NCBI GenBank assembly: GCA_963844845.1
Contig: CAWJPW010000011.1
Span: forward strand, 496,001 to 560,000
Source: CAWJPW01 sp963844845
Lineage (GTDB): Bacteria > Acidobacteriota > Thermoanaerobaculia > Thermoanaerobaculales > Sulfomarinibacteraceae
Length of the DNA stretch: 64,000 nucleotides
Direction: 5' to 3'
The notes under the pieces were generated by a model. It was not told the DNA's origin. It was given only the letters and a program-made list of their open reading frames with translations, and did not search any database. Below are positions 1 through 8,268 of this stretch, piece by piece (position 1 is the first letter of the stretch; each line of letters opens with the position of its first letter). Both the position numbers and the translations under genes were made by a program.

Positions 1-101
1 GCGGCATCGCCGAGCACCACCCGTCTCCGGCCGCAGGCCACGTCCTCAACCGACTCCAGGGTCAGGGGCTCGCCAACCACCATGAACTCACGCTCCGCCA
101 C
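1..101 (-). CDS. hutH: Histidine ammonia-lyase, N-terminal fragment (cut by window edge)
   Basis: Only about the first 33 codons lie in the window and the rest is beyond the left edge. The visible residues include GEPLTLESVEDVACGRRR, which matches the N-terminal pattern of histidine ammonia-lyases (a GxxLTLE start followed by a VA.G..RV segment). That enzyme makes urocanate and ammonia from histidine. The GTG at 101 is preferred because GGAGG lies five bases upstream; an in-frame ATG at 83 is the alternative. The catalytic MIO loop is not visible, so the assignment rests on the N-terminus alone. It fits the nitrogen-catabolic neighbourhood. Confidence 0.5.
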   Translation of the reverse strand, partial: MAEREFMVVGEPLTLESVEDVACGRRRVVLGDA

Positions 102-224
102 GGTCACCTCCGGCCGCGCATTCTACCGCGCCGTCAGCGAGGGCGGGGGGTGGTGTCCCGGGCCGTGACCGGGGCCGCGACCGCGGCGCCGAACGCCTCG
201 ACCTCCCTCCACCCTCCGGAGGAT

Positions 225-253
225 CACTCTTCACTCTTTACCGGGTGGGCGGG
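225..253. repeat. Short TTTACCGGG/GGTGGGCGGG repeat, copy 1
   Basis: An AT-rich CACTCTTCACTCTTTACC segment runs straight into a G-rich tail (GGGTGGGCGGG). A closely similar composite occurs at 54978-55020. Both copies sit in intergenic DNA, here just downstream of tRNA-Glu. The function is unknown. Confidence 0.5.
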
Positions 254-264
254 AGGGGGAAAGA

Positions 265-342
265 TGGCGACCCCAGCGGGATTTGAACCCGCGCCGCCAG
301 CGTGAAAGGCTGGTGTCCTAGGCCTGACTAGACGATGGGGTC
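265..342 (-). tRNA. tRNA-Glu (anticodon TTC)
   Basis: The minus strand folds as a full cloverleaf. The acceptor GACCCCA pairs with TGGGGTC, the D-arm begins GTCTAG, the anticodon loop is CTTTCAC with anticodon TTC, and the T-arm contains GGTTCAAATCC. The discriminator is G and the CCA end is encoded (265-267). The sequence closely follows bacterial tRNA-Glu. Confidence 0.96.
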
Positions 343-733
343 GCAACTTGCACTGGCCGGCCAGCGGCCGTACCGGGGCATCTTACACCACTGAACGGGT
401 TACCGAAAGCCCGGGCGCCGCACGCCGACCCTTGCGACACCACGACCAGGATGCTAGACTACCGCGCAACAAGCACGCAGGAGACAGTCTCGAGATCATC
501 TCTCCAATGGATACTCCAATGGAATCCCCCCTCACCCGTCTGTGGCTTCACCTGAGGTCCTGCTCGACAGGGCTGCCTACCGTCGGCGCCGCGGGGCGCC
601 TCCTTCCTCCCCTCGGGGCTCTCTGACCACGTGCTGTCGGCGGGGGCGCGACGGGTTCGCGCCGCGCGCCCCCGCCTCTTGATCATCCAACCAGGACCCG
701 GAGTCGTGCACGGCCCAATCGTCCGCGCCGGCG
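343..733. other. Gene-free stretch between tRNA-Glu and the PLP enzyme gene
   Basis: About 390 bases with no open frame that resembles a protein; the short frames present are low-complexity Arg/Pro/Ala translations. It should contain the promoter of the leftward tRNA-Glu gene and the end of the leftward catabolic operon. No clear promoter or terminator could be fixed. Confidence 0.6.
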
Positions 734-1990
734 TCAGCCTCTCCCGCCGCCCACACCGACACGCTCGGCCACCGCGCCCAGCCGGGGGGGAACCGGCTCA
801 GGAAGGACCAGCCCCCGGGCCGCCGCCGCCGGATCCTTGAGACCACTTCCGGTGATCATCAGGACGACGCGCTCCTCAGCCCCCACCAGTCCGCACTCAC
901 GAGCCGCCTCGAGCCCGGCCAGCGCGGCCGCCGCCGCAGGCTCGGCAAAGACCCCGGTGAGCCGCGCCAGCCGACCCTGGGCAGCGAGGATGGTGGCGTC
1001 CGACACCAGTACCCCCGCACCCCCCGATACGCGCACCTCATGCAGACACAGGCGGGCATTGCGCGGCGCTGCCACCACCAGGCTGTCGGCGATGCTGGCC
1101 GCACCAGGCTCAGCGGTCACGTCCTCGGCGCCGGCGGCGAGGGCCCGAACCAGGGCGCCGGAGCCCTCGGGCTGCACTGCGAGAAGCCGCGGCGCTCGCG
1201 TCAGAAGGCCCCCGCGCACCAGGTCGGCGAAGCCCTTGGCGAGCCCGGCGAGGATGACCCCGTCGCCGGTCGGCACCACAACGACGTCCGCAGCCTCCGG
1301 CGCCAGGTCGGCGGCGATCTCCAGGGCGGCGGTCTTCTTGCCTTCGATGGTGAAGGGGTTGAGCGCGGTGCTGCGGTTGTACCAACCGAAGTGCCGGCAG
1401 GCGTCCAGCGTCAGCTCGAAAGCCTCGTCGTAGCTGCCCGCCACCGGCACCAGCACGGCGCCGTAGCTGGCCATCTGCACCAGCTTGGCGCGTGGCGCCG
1501 CGGCGGGCACGAGGACCACCGCGCGCACTCCGGCGGCCGCGGCCACCGCGGCGAGGGCCGTGGCGGCGTTGCCGGTGGAGGCGGTGGCCACGGTGTCGAA
1601 GCCATGCTCCAGCGCCTTGGCCACCACCAGCAGCGAGGCGCGGTCCTTGGTGGAGCCGGAGGGGTTGCGGCTGTCGTCCTTGAGCCAGAGCCGCGGCATT
1701 CCCAGCTCCCGCCGCAGTCGCGGCGCCGGAAGCAGCGGCGTGCCCCCCACTGCCAGAGGCGGCAACGAGGCCGCCGACGCCACCGGCAGGAAGTGGGCCA
1801 GTGCCGCCGGATGGTGGAGCGGCTCCTCCGGCCAGGCCCGTGGCACCTCGTCGAGCTCCACCTGGAGGACGCCTCGGGTGGGTCCGCCCGCCTGCTGCCC
1901 GCGGGCGCAGACCGGGCACACCAGCCGCACGCCGCCCTCCTCGCCGTAGGCGGCGCCGCACTCGCTGCAGCGGAGGGTGAAGCCAGCCAT
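734..1990 (-). CDS. Threonine-synthase-like PLP enzyme (fold type II)
   Basis: A 418-residue member of the tryptophan-synthase-beta PLP fold, closest in style to threonine synthase. The N-terminus carries a zinc-ribbon-like C8-x2-C11 ... C25-x2-C28. The Schiff-base lysine is K115 in NPSGSTKDRAS, with substrate loop ASTGNAATALA and a glycine-rich phosphate loop near PTGDGV. The start is ATG 1990, two bases after the stop of the carbamoyltransferase gene, so the two are translationally coupled. It is last in the four-gene leftward operon. Beta-elimination or replacement on a threonine-, serine- or diaminopropionate-like substrate is plausible. Because the cluster lacks thrA and thrB, a catabolic role is more likely than threonine biosynthesis, but this is inference. 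Confidence 0.75.
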   Translation of the reverse strand: MAGFTLRCSECGAAYGEEGGVRLVCPVCARGQQAGGPTRGVLQVELDEVPRAWPEEPLHHPAALAHFLPVASAASLPPLAVGGTPLLPAPRLRRELGMPRLWLKDDSRNPSGSTKDRASLLVVAKALEHGFDTVATASTGNAATALAAVAAAAGVRAVVLVPAAAPRAKLVQMASYGAVLVPVAGSYDEAFELTLDACRHFGWYNRSTALNPFTIEGKKTAALEIAADLAPEAADVVVVPTGDGVILAGLAKGFADLVRGGLLTRAPRLLAVQPEGSGALVRALAAGAEDVTAEPGAASIADSLVVAAPRNARLCLHEVRVSGGAGVLVSDATILAAQGRLARLTGVFAEPAAAAALAGLEAARECGLVGAEERVVLMITGSGLKDPAAAARGLVLPEPVPPRLGAVAERVGVGGGRG

Positions 1991-1992
1991 CC

Positions 1993-2967
1993 TTACATTG
2001 TGAGGGCCATCAGTGCCTTCTGCACGTGCAGGCGGTTCTCCGCCTGGTCGTAGACCACCGAGTGGGGGCCGTCGATGACCTCGTCGGTGACCTCGCGACC
2101 GCGGTCGGCGGGAAGCGGGTGCATGTAGAGCACGTGGGGCCTGCCCAGCGCCATGTGCTCGACGCCGCAGCGCCAGGAGGGGTAGCGTTCGATGAGCTCG
2201 AGGCCCTGCTCGCGGCTCGCGGTGTGCATGAGCGGACCCCACGACTTGGGGATCACCACGTCGGCGGCGGCGAAGGCGTCTTCGAAACGCTCCGAGATCT
2301 CGAAACGCACCCCTGCCCGCTCGGCGTTGGCCTTTGCCGCCTCCACGGTGTCCGGCATGAGCCCGAACTCCGGCGGATGCGCCAGGGTGACGTCGATACC
2401 GAAGCGGGGCATGAGCATGATGAGGCTCTGCGGCACCGACAGGGGTCGCACGTAGTTTGGCGCCGAGGTCCATGCCACGCCCAGCTTGAGGCGCCGCCCA
2501 CTGCCCAGCTTTTCGCGGATGGTGAGGAGGTCGGCCAGCGCCTGGCAGGGGTGGTCCACGTCACACTGCATGTTGAGCACCGGCACCGCGGCGTGCTCAG
2601 CCACCTCGCGCAGGTAGCGATTACCCTCCCCGAAGGCGCAGTGGCGGATGGCGATGGCCTCGCCGTAGCGCGACAGCACGTTGGCAGTGTCCTTGGCGTT
2701 CTCCCCGTGGCTGATCTGCATCTTGTCCGGCGACAGGAAGATGGCGTGCCCGCCGAGCTGCGTCATTCCGGTCTCGAAGGAGTTGCGGGTGCGGGTCGAC
2801 GAGTCGAAGAAGATCATGTAGAGGGTCTTGCCGGCGAGCAGCGGAGTCGGCCGGCCGGTGGCGCGGGCCAGTTTGAGGTCCGCGGCCAGAGTGAGGATCG
2901 TCTCGATCTCCTCCACCGACCACTCCTCGGTGGTGATGAAGTGCCTGCCCTTGAGCCTGGTCTGCAT
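1993..2967 (-). CDS. ygeW: YgeW-type knotted carbamoyltransferase
   Basis: A 324-residue aspartate/ornithine carbamoyltransferase superfamily protein. The carbamoyl-phosphate loop SSTRTR is present, as are DVDHPCQALAD and the C-terminal MHPLPADRG. The stretches LSVPQ, RFGIDVTLAHP and PKSW match YgeW better than anabolic OTC, and the OTC ornithine motif DxxxSMG is missing. YgeW proteins are thought to transfer or remove carbamoyl groups in catabolism of ureido compounds, yielding carbamoyl phosphate. It is shorter than E. coli YgeW (about 396 aa). Start ATG 2967 has AGGAG seven bases upstream. It lies between the M20 hydrolase and the threonine-synthase-like gene. A catabolic OTC is the main alternative. 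Confidence 0.78.
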   Translation of the reverse strand: MQTRLKGRHFITTEEWSVEEIETILTLAADLKLARATGRPTPLLAGKTLYMIFFDSSTRTRNSFETGMTQLGGHAIFLSPDKMQISHGENAKDTANVLSRYGEAIAIRHCAFGEGNRYLREVAEHAAVPVLNMQCDVDHPCQALADLLTIREKLGSGRRLKLGVAWTSAPNYVRPLSVPQSLIMLMPRFGIDVTLAHPPEFGLMPDTVEAAKANAERAGVRFEISERFEDAFAAADVVIPKSWGPLMHTASREQGLELIERYPSWRCGVEHMALGRPHVLYMHPLPADRGREVTDEVIDGPHSVVYDQAENRLHVQKALMALTM

Positions 2968-2993
2968 TGAGCTCTCCTTTGGTCGAAGCCGCG

Positions 2994-4192
2994 TCAGGCG
3001 CCGCGCACGAGCTGGGGGATGAGGCTGTACACCGCCGCCGCCGTCACCAGATCGGCCACCGCCACCCACTCGTTGGTGGTGTGGGCGAGCTCCTCGCGGC
3101 CCGGCGCGAAGCCCACCGTGGGAATACCGAGGCGCCCCATGGTGGCGACGCCGTTGGTTGAGAAGGTCCAGCAGCCGATGGCGGGGGGGAGGGCAGCACT
3201 GCGGCGGCGGCGCCGGCCACCGCGGCCACCAGCGGGTGCGCCTCGGGCAGCACCCAGGTGGGGAAGATCTGCTCCTGGCGCACCTCGCGGCCGGTCCAGG
3301 CCGTCCCCTCCCAGCCCAGCACCCGCACCCGGGCGTCGCCCACGTGGGGCAGGGCGGCGAGCTCAGCGAGCGCCGACTCGGGAGTCTCGCCGGCCGTGAG
3401 GCGGCGGTCCAGCACCGCCCGCGCCTCGCCCGGCACCGCGTTGAGCGACGGCGACTGGCAGTCGATCCACGACACCGTCACCGAGCCCTTGCCCAGGAAG
3501 GCATCCTCGGCGAGACGGCCGTTGAGCTCGGCGACGTCGGTGAGGATCGGGGCCAGAGCGTAGGTCGGGTTGACGCCGCGCTCGCAGTGGGCGCCGTGGG
3601 CCGACACCCCCTTACAGACGATCTCCACCCCCATGCGCCCACGGTGGCCGCGGTACACCGCCAGGTCGGTGGGCTCGCCCAGCACCACCGCATCGGGGCG
3701 CAGTCCCTCCTCCTGGATGAGGTGCAGCAGCGGCAGGCCGTCGCACGCCTCCTCGAGCACCGAGGCCACCAGGTAGAGGGTAACGCCGTCGAGACCTCCG
3801 GCCTCCCGCGCCAGAGCGGCGCCGTGGGCCATGGCGGCGATGGCCGGGAGCTCGTCCACCGCGCCGCGGCCGCGCACCCGGCCGTTCTCGAGGCGCGGGT
3901 CGAAGGGGTCATGGCGCCACTCGGCGGGATCGCCCACCCCGACGCAGTCGACGTGGCCGTCCATGAGCAGCACCCGGGGCCCGTCGCCGATCCGCCCCAC
4001 CACGCTGCCGAGGGCGTCGAAGCGCACCTCGTCGAAGCCGAGCCGCTCGTACTCGCTGCTCACCCGCCGGCAGCGGGCCTCCTCGCGGCCGCTCTCGGCC
4101 GGAATCGCAATCATGTCGCGCAGGAAGCGCACGATCTCCTGCTCGCGCCCCGCCGCTGCGGCAAGGGCCCTCGCACCCTCCTCCCGGTTCAT
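2994..4192 (-). CDS. ygeY: YgeY-type M20 peptidase/deacylase, frameshifted near the C-terminus
   Basis: A zinc-dependent M20 hydrolase. The N-terminal RFLRDMIAIPAESG, metal motif MDGHVDCVG, Asp in GRGAVDE, catalytic EEACDG and EPTD are all visible. FPTWVLPEAHP, then WTFSTNGVATMGRLGIP, then LAHTTNE match E. coli YgeY almost in order. The last part is in another frame. Reading breaks at a run of seven C (minus strand, 3183-3189); one extra base restores a 399-residue protein ending at 2994, the usual YgeY length. As read, the first frame runs on to 3044 with a meaningless tail. The start ATG 4192 overlaps the upstream stop (ATGA) and has GGGAGG. Its likely job is hydrolysis of an N-carbamoyl or ureido amino acid. 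Confidence 0.8.
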
Positions 4193-5652
4193 GCCGCACC
4201 TCCCGCTACCGCCCCGCTGTCGCGGTTGAAGGCGGCGATGGCCCTGTCCCACTCGGGCAGGGTCGCCACCAGGTCGGACCAGAAGTCCGGGCTCCACAGC
4301 GCGTCCAGCTCGGCCACGGTTCGGCCCTGCTGCTCCACCCAGGTGAAGTACTTGAGGTTGTGGATCGCCTTGCGCTCGGGGTAGGTGAGCTCGCGCAGGT
4401 GGTCGCTCGCCGCCCCCAGCAGATAGCGCTCATGGTCGACCGCCGCCGCCTTCTCGGTGTACGCGCCGTGAGCCGCCTCCTGCTCCGCGAGGCGGCTGCG
4501 GTAGAGCTCCACCGAGTCGGTGAAGGAGGTGAGCACCAGGTCGCGCTCGTCGAGCTCGAGGTAGCGTGCGGTCTTGATTGCCGCCAGCACGTTGCACAGG
4601 CTCGAGAGCCCCAGCAGCGGGAGCGCGCCGATCACCTCGGCGGCGACGCCCCGGCGGGCCAGCTCTTCCTGGCCCGCCGGCTCGTTGCCGAGGCGCAGCA
4701 GGCGGAGGGTGGCCTCGTCGTCGATGGCGGTGACGATGTCGGTGGTTCGGACGTTGTGGATCCACGGCACGTGCTTGTCGCCGATGCCCTCGATGCGGTG
4801 GCCGCCGAAACCGGCCTGCAGGAGGGTGGGGCACTGCAGCGCCTCCGCCGCCACCGTCCGCGAGCCCGGAAAACGCGCCTTCAAGGCATCGCCGGTGGCC
4901 AGCGTGCCGGCCGAGCCGGTGGCCCCCACCCAGGCGGCCACGCGATCGTGCGGCCCGGCCAGGCGCTGCGCCACCTCGGCGGCGGCGCTCCCGGTGACGT
5001 CGTAGTGCCACAGGTAGTTGCCGAGCTCCTCGAACTGGTTGAGAATCACCACGTCGGGCCGGGTGCGCTGGATCTCCCAGCAGGCGTCGAAGATCTCCTT
5101 GACGTTGCTTTCGCACCCGGGCGTGGCGATCACCTCGGCGCCCATTGACTCGAGCCACTGGAAGCGCTCGCGGCTCATCTCCTCGGGCAGGATGGCAATC
5201 GCCGGGCAGCCCAGCAGGGCGCTGTCGAACACTCCGCCACGGCAGTAGTTGCCGGTAGACGGCCAGACCGCCTTGTGGCGGGTCGGGTCGAAGGAGCCCT
5301 CCACCAACTTCGGTACCAGGCAGCCGAAGGCGGCTCCCACCTTGTGCGAGCCGGTGGGGAAGTGCTTGCCCACCAGACCGACGATGCGCGCCCGCACCCC
5401 GGTGAGCTCGGGCGGCAGCTCGATGGTGTGCACCGGGCCGTAACCGCCGCCCTCGGGGTCGTTGTGCCAGGTGATGCGGAAGAGGTTGCGGGGATCGACG
5501 GCCTGGGGGTCGATCTCGGTCAGAGCCTCGCGGACCTCGACGGGGATCATCGCCGGGTCTTTCTGCTGCGACAGCGTGGGGATCACCACCCCGCGCTCCC
5601 GGCACCGCTCGAGTGCGTGCGCCCGCGCCTGCTGTGTTGCTCGCTGATCCAC
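4189..5652 (-). CDS. Fold-II PLP-dependent enzyme, candidate diaminopropionate-type ammonia-lyase
   Basis: A 487-residue PLP enzyme of the cysteine-synthase/tryptophan-synthase-beta fold. K104 in FPTGSHKVGAAFG is the predicted Schiff-base lysine, followed by WPSTGNYCRGG and the phosphate-binding loop near GATGSAGT. It lacks the GLNSFK-type motif of E. coli YgeX (about 398 aa), so it is not a plain YgeX orthologue, although it occupies the YgeX position beside YgeY and YgeW. An alpha,beta-elimination giving pyruvate and ammonia from diaminopropionate is the natural guess. Start GTG 5652 follows GGGGGTG and lies about 13 bases after the predicted transcription start. It is the first gene of the leftward operon. 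Confidence 0.7.
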   Translation of the reverse strand: MDQRATQQARAHALERCRERGVVIPTLSQQKDPAMIPVEVREALTEIDPQAVDPRNLFRITWHNDPEGGGYGPVHTIELPPELTGVRARIVGLVGKHFPTGSHKVGAAFGCLVPKLVEGSFDPTRHKAVWPSTGNYCRGGVFDSALLGCPAIAILPEEMSRERFQWLESMGAEVIATPGCESNVKEIFDACWEIQRTRPDVVILNQFEELGNYLWHYDVTGSAAAEVAQRLAGPHDRVAAWVGATGSAGTLATGDALKARFPGSRTVAAEALQCPTLLQAGFGGHRIEGIGDKHVPWIHNVRTTDIVTAIDDEATLRLLRLGNEPAGQEELARRGVAAEVIGALPLLGLSSLCNVLAAIKTARYLELDERDLVLTSFTDSVELYRSRLAEQEAAHGAYTEKAAAVDHERYLLGAASDHLRELTYPERKAIHNLKYFTWVEQQGRTVAELDALWSPDFWSDLVATLPEWDRAIAAFNRDSGAVAGGAA

Positions 5653-5671
5653 GATGCACCCCCAACCGGGG

Positions 5672-5699
5672 ATTGTAGCGGGTTTCCACCAGCCGTCAT
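5672..5699 (-). promoter_or_regulatory. Predicted sigma-70 promoter of the leftward ygeY/ygeW operon
   Basis: On the minus strand ATGACG, 16 bases, then TACAAT. The -10 is near consensus. It would start transcription about 13 bases before the GTG at 5652, which supports that start. Confidence 0.5.
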
Positions 5700-5723
5700 G
5701 TTTTTGAGAAGATGTCCCACTTA

Positions 5724-5742
5724 ACACAGACGGAGGCTGTGT
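5724..5742. promoter_or_regulatory. Inverted repeat ACACAG-N7-CTGTGT, candidate operator
   Basis: A perfect six-base inverted repeat with a seven-base spacer, flanked by TTA on the left and TAA on the right. It lies midway in the 116-base divergent region between the two catabolic operons, so one regulator bound here could control both directions. No regulator gene is adjacent. Confidence 0.45.
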
Positions 5743-5768
5743 GCTAACCTCGAAAATTGGGGGCTCCC

Positions 5769-8258
5769 ATGGATCCAGAACCACGCTATCTCCTCGGCGC
5801 ACGCCAGCTCGAGGCCGAGCTCGAGCGCTGCGTCGCCTGCGCCGCCAAGCCGTGTCGCGACGCGTGCCCGGCACACTGCTCGCCGGCCGACTTCATCATG
5901 GCCGCCAGGGGCGGCGAGCCCTCCGACCTCGCTCGCTCCGCCGCCATGATCCTCGCCGCCAACCCGCTGGGCGGGGTGTGTGGCGTCGTCTGTCCCGACA
6001 GCCACTGCATGGCCGCCTGCGCCCGTACCGCCCTCGACGAGCCGATCCGCATCCCGGCGGTGCAGGCCACCATCATTCAGCGGGCCCGCGACCTCGGCAT
6101 GCCGCCCGTCCCTGAGCCGAGGGCGCCCAGCGGCTCCCGGGTGGCGGTGGTGGGAGGCGGGCCGGCGGGCCTCGCCGCCACCGCCGTGCTGGCCCAGCTC
6201 GGCCACGCGGTGGACCTCTTCGACGCGGGGGACCGGCTCGGCGGCATGGCGACCCTGGTACCGCCCTTCCGACTCGATCCGGGTGTGCTGGATGCCGATC
6301 TCGCGTTCGTCACCTCCCTCGGCGCGGTAACCATCCACTCGGGCACGCCCGTGCCCGACCCCAGCGAGCTCGACGACTGGAACGCCGTGGTGGTCGCCAC
6401 CGGCCTCGACCGGCCCCGGGCACTGCGCATCTGCGGCGAGGACCTCGCCGTGACCGCCCTCGACTACCTGCGCAAGCCGGACCGCCACCCCATGGCCGGG
6501 CGCCACGTCGCAGTGGTGGGCGGCGGCGCGGTGGCGGTGGACTGCGCCCTCACCGCCGGGGCCGCCGGCGCCGCCACGGTGGAGCTGGTGACCCTGGAGA
6601 GCCTCGCCGAGCTCCCCCTCACCCGCGTCGAACGGACGGCCCTGCTCGAGGCCGGCGTGGAGGTGAGCGGGCGTACCCGGGTGACCACCATCGTGCCCGG
6701 GCCCGACGGCCTCCGCGGCATCCATACCGTGCGCGTGCAGCTCCCCGAGGGCGCCACCTTCCACCCTGCGGCGGTGGAGGACATTGCCGGTGCCGAGCAG
6801 GCGCGCCCCGACATCGACGTGGTGATCGTCGCCATCGGCGCGGCTGCCGGCTTCGCGGTCACGCCGAGCGCCCGGATGGTCGTCGCCGGCGACCTGGAGA
6901 ACGGTCCCACCACCGTCGTCGAGGCGGTGGCGGCGGGCAAGAACGCCGCGCAAAGCGTGCACGCCACGCTCACCGGCAACGCCGCGGAGGCACCGGTTCG
7001 TCGCACCAAGAGCACGGTTCGACTGGCCGGGTACCGCGCCCTCCCGGTGCCGCTGGACTGCGAGTTCTTCGGCATGCCGCTGGCTTCGCCGCTGCTGCTC
7101 TCCGCCGCCCCCCCGTCGGACGGATACGAGCAGATGCGGCGGGCCTACGAGGCCGGCTGGGCCGGCGGGGTCATGAAAACCGCCTTCGCCGGGGTACCGA
7201 TCCACATCCCCTCCCGCTACATGGTCACCTTCGACCCCCTCACCTGGGGCAACTGCGACAACGTCTCCGGTCACGACCTGGAGCGGGTCTGCCGCGAGGT
7301 GGAGCGGCTGCGCCGGGAGTTCCCCGACCGGCTCACCATGGCGTCCACCGGCGGGCCGGTCACCGGCCACGACGAGGCCGATCGGGAGGTTTGGCTCGCC
7401 AACACCAGGCGGCTCGAGGCCGCCGGCGCGTGCGGCATCGAGTACAGCCTGTCCTGCCCACAGGGCGGCGACGGCACTCACGGCGACATCGTCTCCCAGA
7501 GCGCCGAGCTCACCGCCACCATCGTCCGCTGGGTGCTCGCGGGCGGCGACCCCGCGGTGCCCAAGCTCTTCAAGCTGACCCCGGCGGTGACCTCGATCCT
7601 GCCCATCGTCACGGCCGTGCGCGCCGTGCTCGCCGAGCACCCGGCGGCCCGCGCCGGCATCACCCTGGCCAACACCTTCCCCACCCTGGCGTTCCGGTCC
7701 AACGGCGGGGACACCTGGGACGAGGGCATCGTGATGGGGATGAGCGGCCGCGCCGTGGCCCCAATCTCCAACCTCACCCTGGCCAAGGCGGCCGGGCTCG
7801 GGGTGGCGATCTCCGGCAACGGTGGGGTCATGGGCTGGCGCGACGCGGCCAACTTCCTCGCCCTCGGGGCGCGCACCGTGCAGCTGTGCTCGGTGGTCAT
7901 GAAGTACGGCTACGAGATCGTCGATGAGCTCCACTCGGGGCTCAGCCACGGCCTCGCGGCGCGCGGCCTCGCTTCGGTGGCCGAGCTCATCGGCCGTGCC
8001 CTGCCCGATCCCATCACCGCCTTCGACGCGCTCCCCACGGATAAGCGGATCTCCGCCGCCGACCACGAGCTCTGCGCCCGCTGCGGGAGCTGCGGCCGCT
8101 GCCCGTACCTCGCCATCACCCCGGACGCCGACGGCTACCCGGTCACCGACCCAGCCCGCTGCGTGGGCTGTTCGTTCTGCGCCCAGGGCTGCTTCACCGG
8201 CGCGCTGACCATGCGCCCGCGCACCACCGCCGAAGCCGCCGCCCTGGTCGAGGCGTGA
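5769..8258 (+). CDS. Dihydropyrimidine-dehydrogenase-type flavoprotein (fused PreT-PreA)
   Basis: A single 829-residue polypeptide with the domain order of animal dihydropyrimidine dehydrogenase. Cys-rich N-terminal Fe-S region (about 20-85, CVACAAKPCRDAC and GVCGVVCPDSHC). FAD fold at about 127 (VAVVGGGPAGLAA). NAD(P)H fold at about 247 (VAVVGGGAVAVDC). FMN barrel from about 420 with LSCPQG near 561, where the DPD catalytic Cys sits. Two C-terminal [4Fe-4S] motifs (CARCGSCGRCPY and CVGCSFCAQGC). It should move electrons between NAD(P)H and a pyrimidine- or hydantoin-like ring. E. coli YgfK, at this place in the related cluster, has the dihydroorotate-like barrel first. ATG 5769 follows GGGGG; a TTG at 5757 is possible. 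It heads the rightward operon. Confidence 0.85.
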   Translation: MDPEPRYLLGARQLEAELERCVACAAKPCRDACPAHCSPADFIMAARGGEPSDLARSAAMILAANPLGGVCGVVCPDSHCMAACARTALDEPIRIPAVQATIIQRARDLGMPPVPEPRAPSGSRVAVVGGGPAGLAATAVLAQLGHAVDLFDAGDRLGGMATLVPPFRLDPGVLDADLAFVTSLGAVTIHSGTPVPDPSELDDWNAVVVATGLDRPRALRICGEDLAVTALDYLRKPDRHPMAGRHVAVVGGGAVAVDCALTAGAAGAATVELVTLESLAELPLTRVERTALLEAGVEVSGRTRVTTIVPGPDGLRGIHTVRVQLPEGATFHPAAVEDIAGAEQARPDIDVVIVAIGAAAGFAVTPSARMVVAGDLENGPTTVVEAVAAGKNAAQSVHATLTGNAAEAPVRRTKSTVRLAGYRALPVPLDCEFFGMPLASPLLLSAAPPSDGYEQMRRAYEAGWAGGVMKTAFAGVPIHIPSRYMVTFDPLTWGNCDNVSGHDLERVCREVERLRREFPDRLTMASTGGPVTGHDEADREVWLANTRRLEAAGACGIEYSLSCPQGGDGTHGDIVSQSAELTATIVRWVLAGGDPAVPKLFKLTPAVTSILPIVTAVRAVLAEHPAARAGITLANTFPTLAFRSNGGDTWDEGIVMGMSGRAVAPISNLTLAKAAGLGVAISGNGGVMGWRDAANFLALGARTVQLCSVVMKYGYEIVDELHSGLSHGLAARGLASVAELIGRALPDPITAFDALPTDKRISAADHELCARCGSCGRCPYLAITPDADGYPVTDPARCVGCSFCAQGCFTGALTMRPRTTAEAAALVEA

Positions 8259-8268
8259 GGGGCACACC

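Noticed and set aside
1040..2053. 337-residue open frame on the plus strand
   Set aside because: It is antisense to the threonine-synthase-like gene and reads as low-complexity His/Gly/Arg sequence; it is a G+C-bias shadow.
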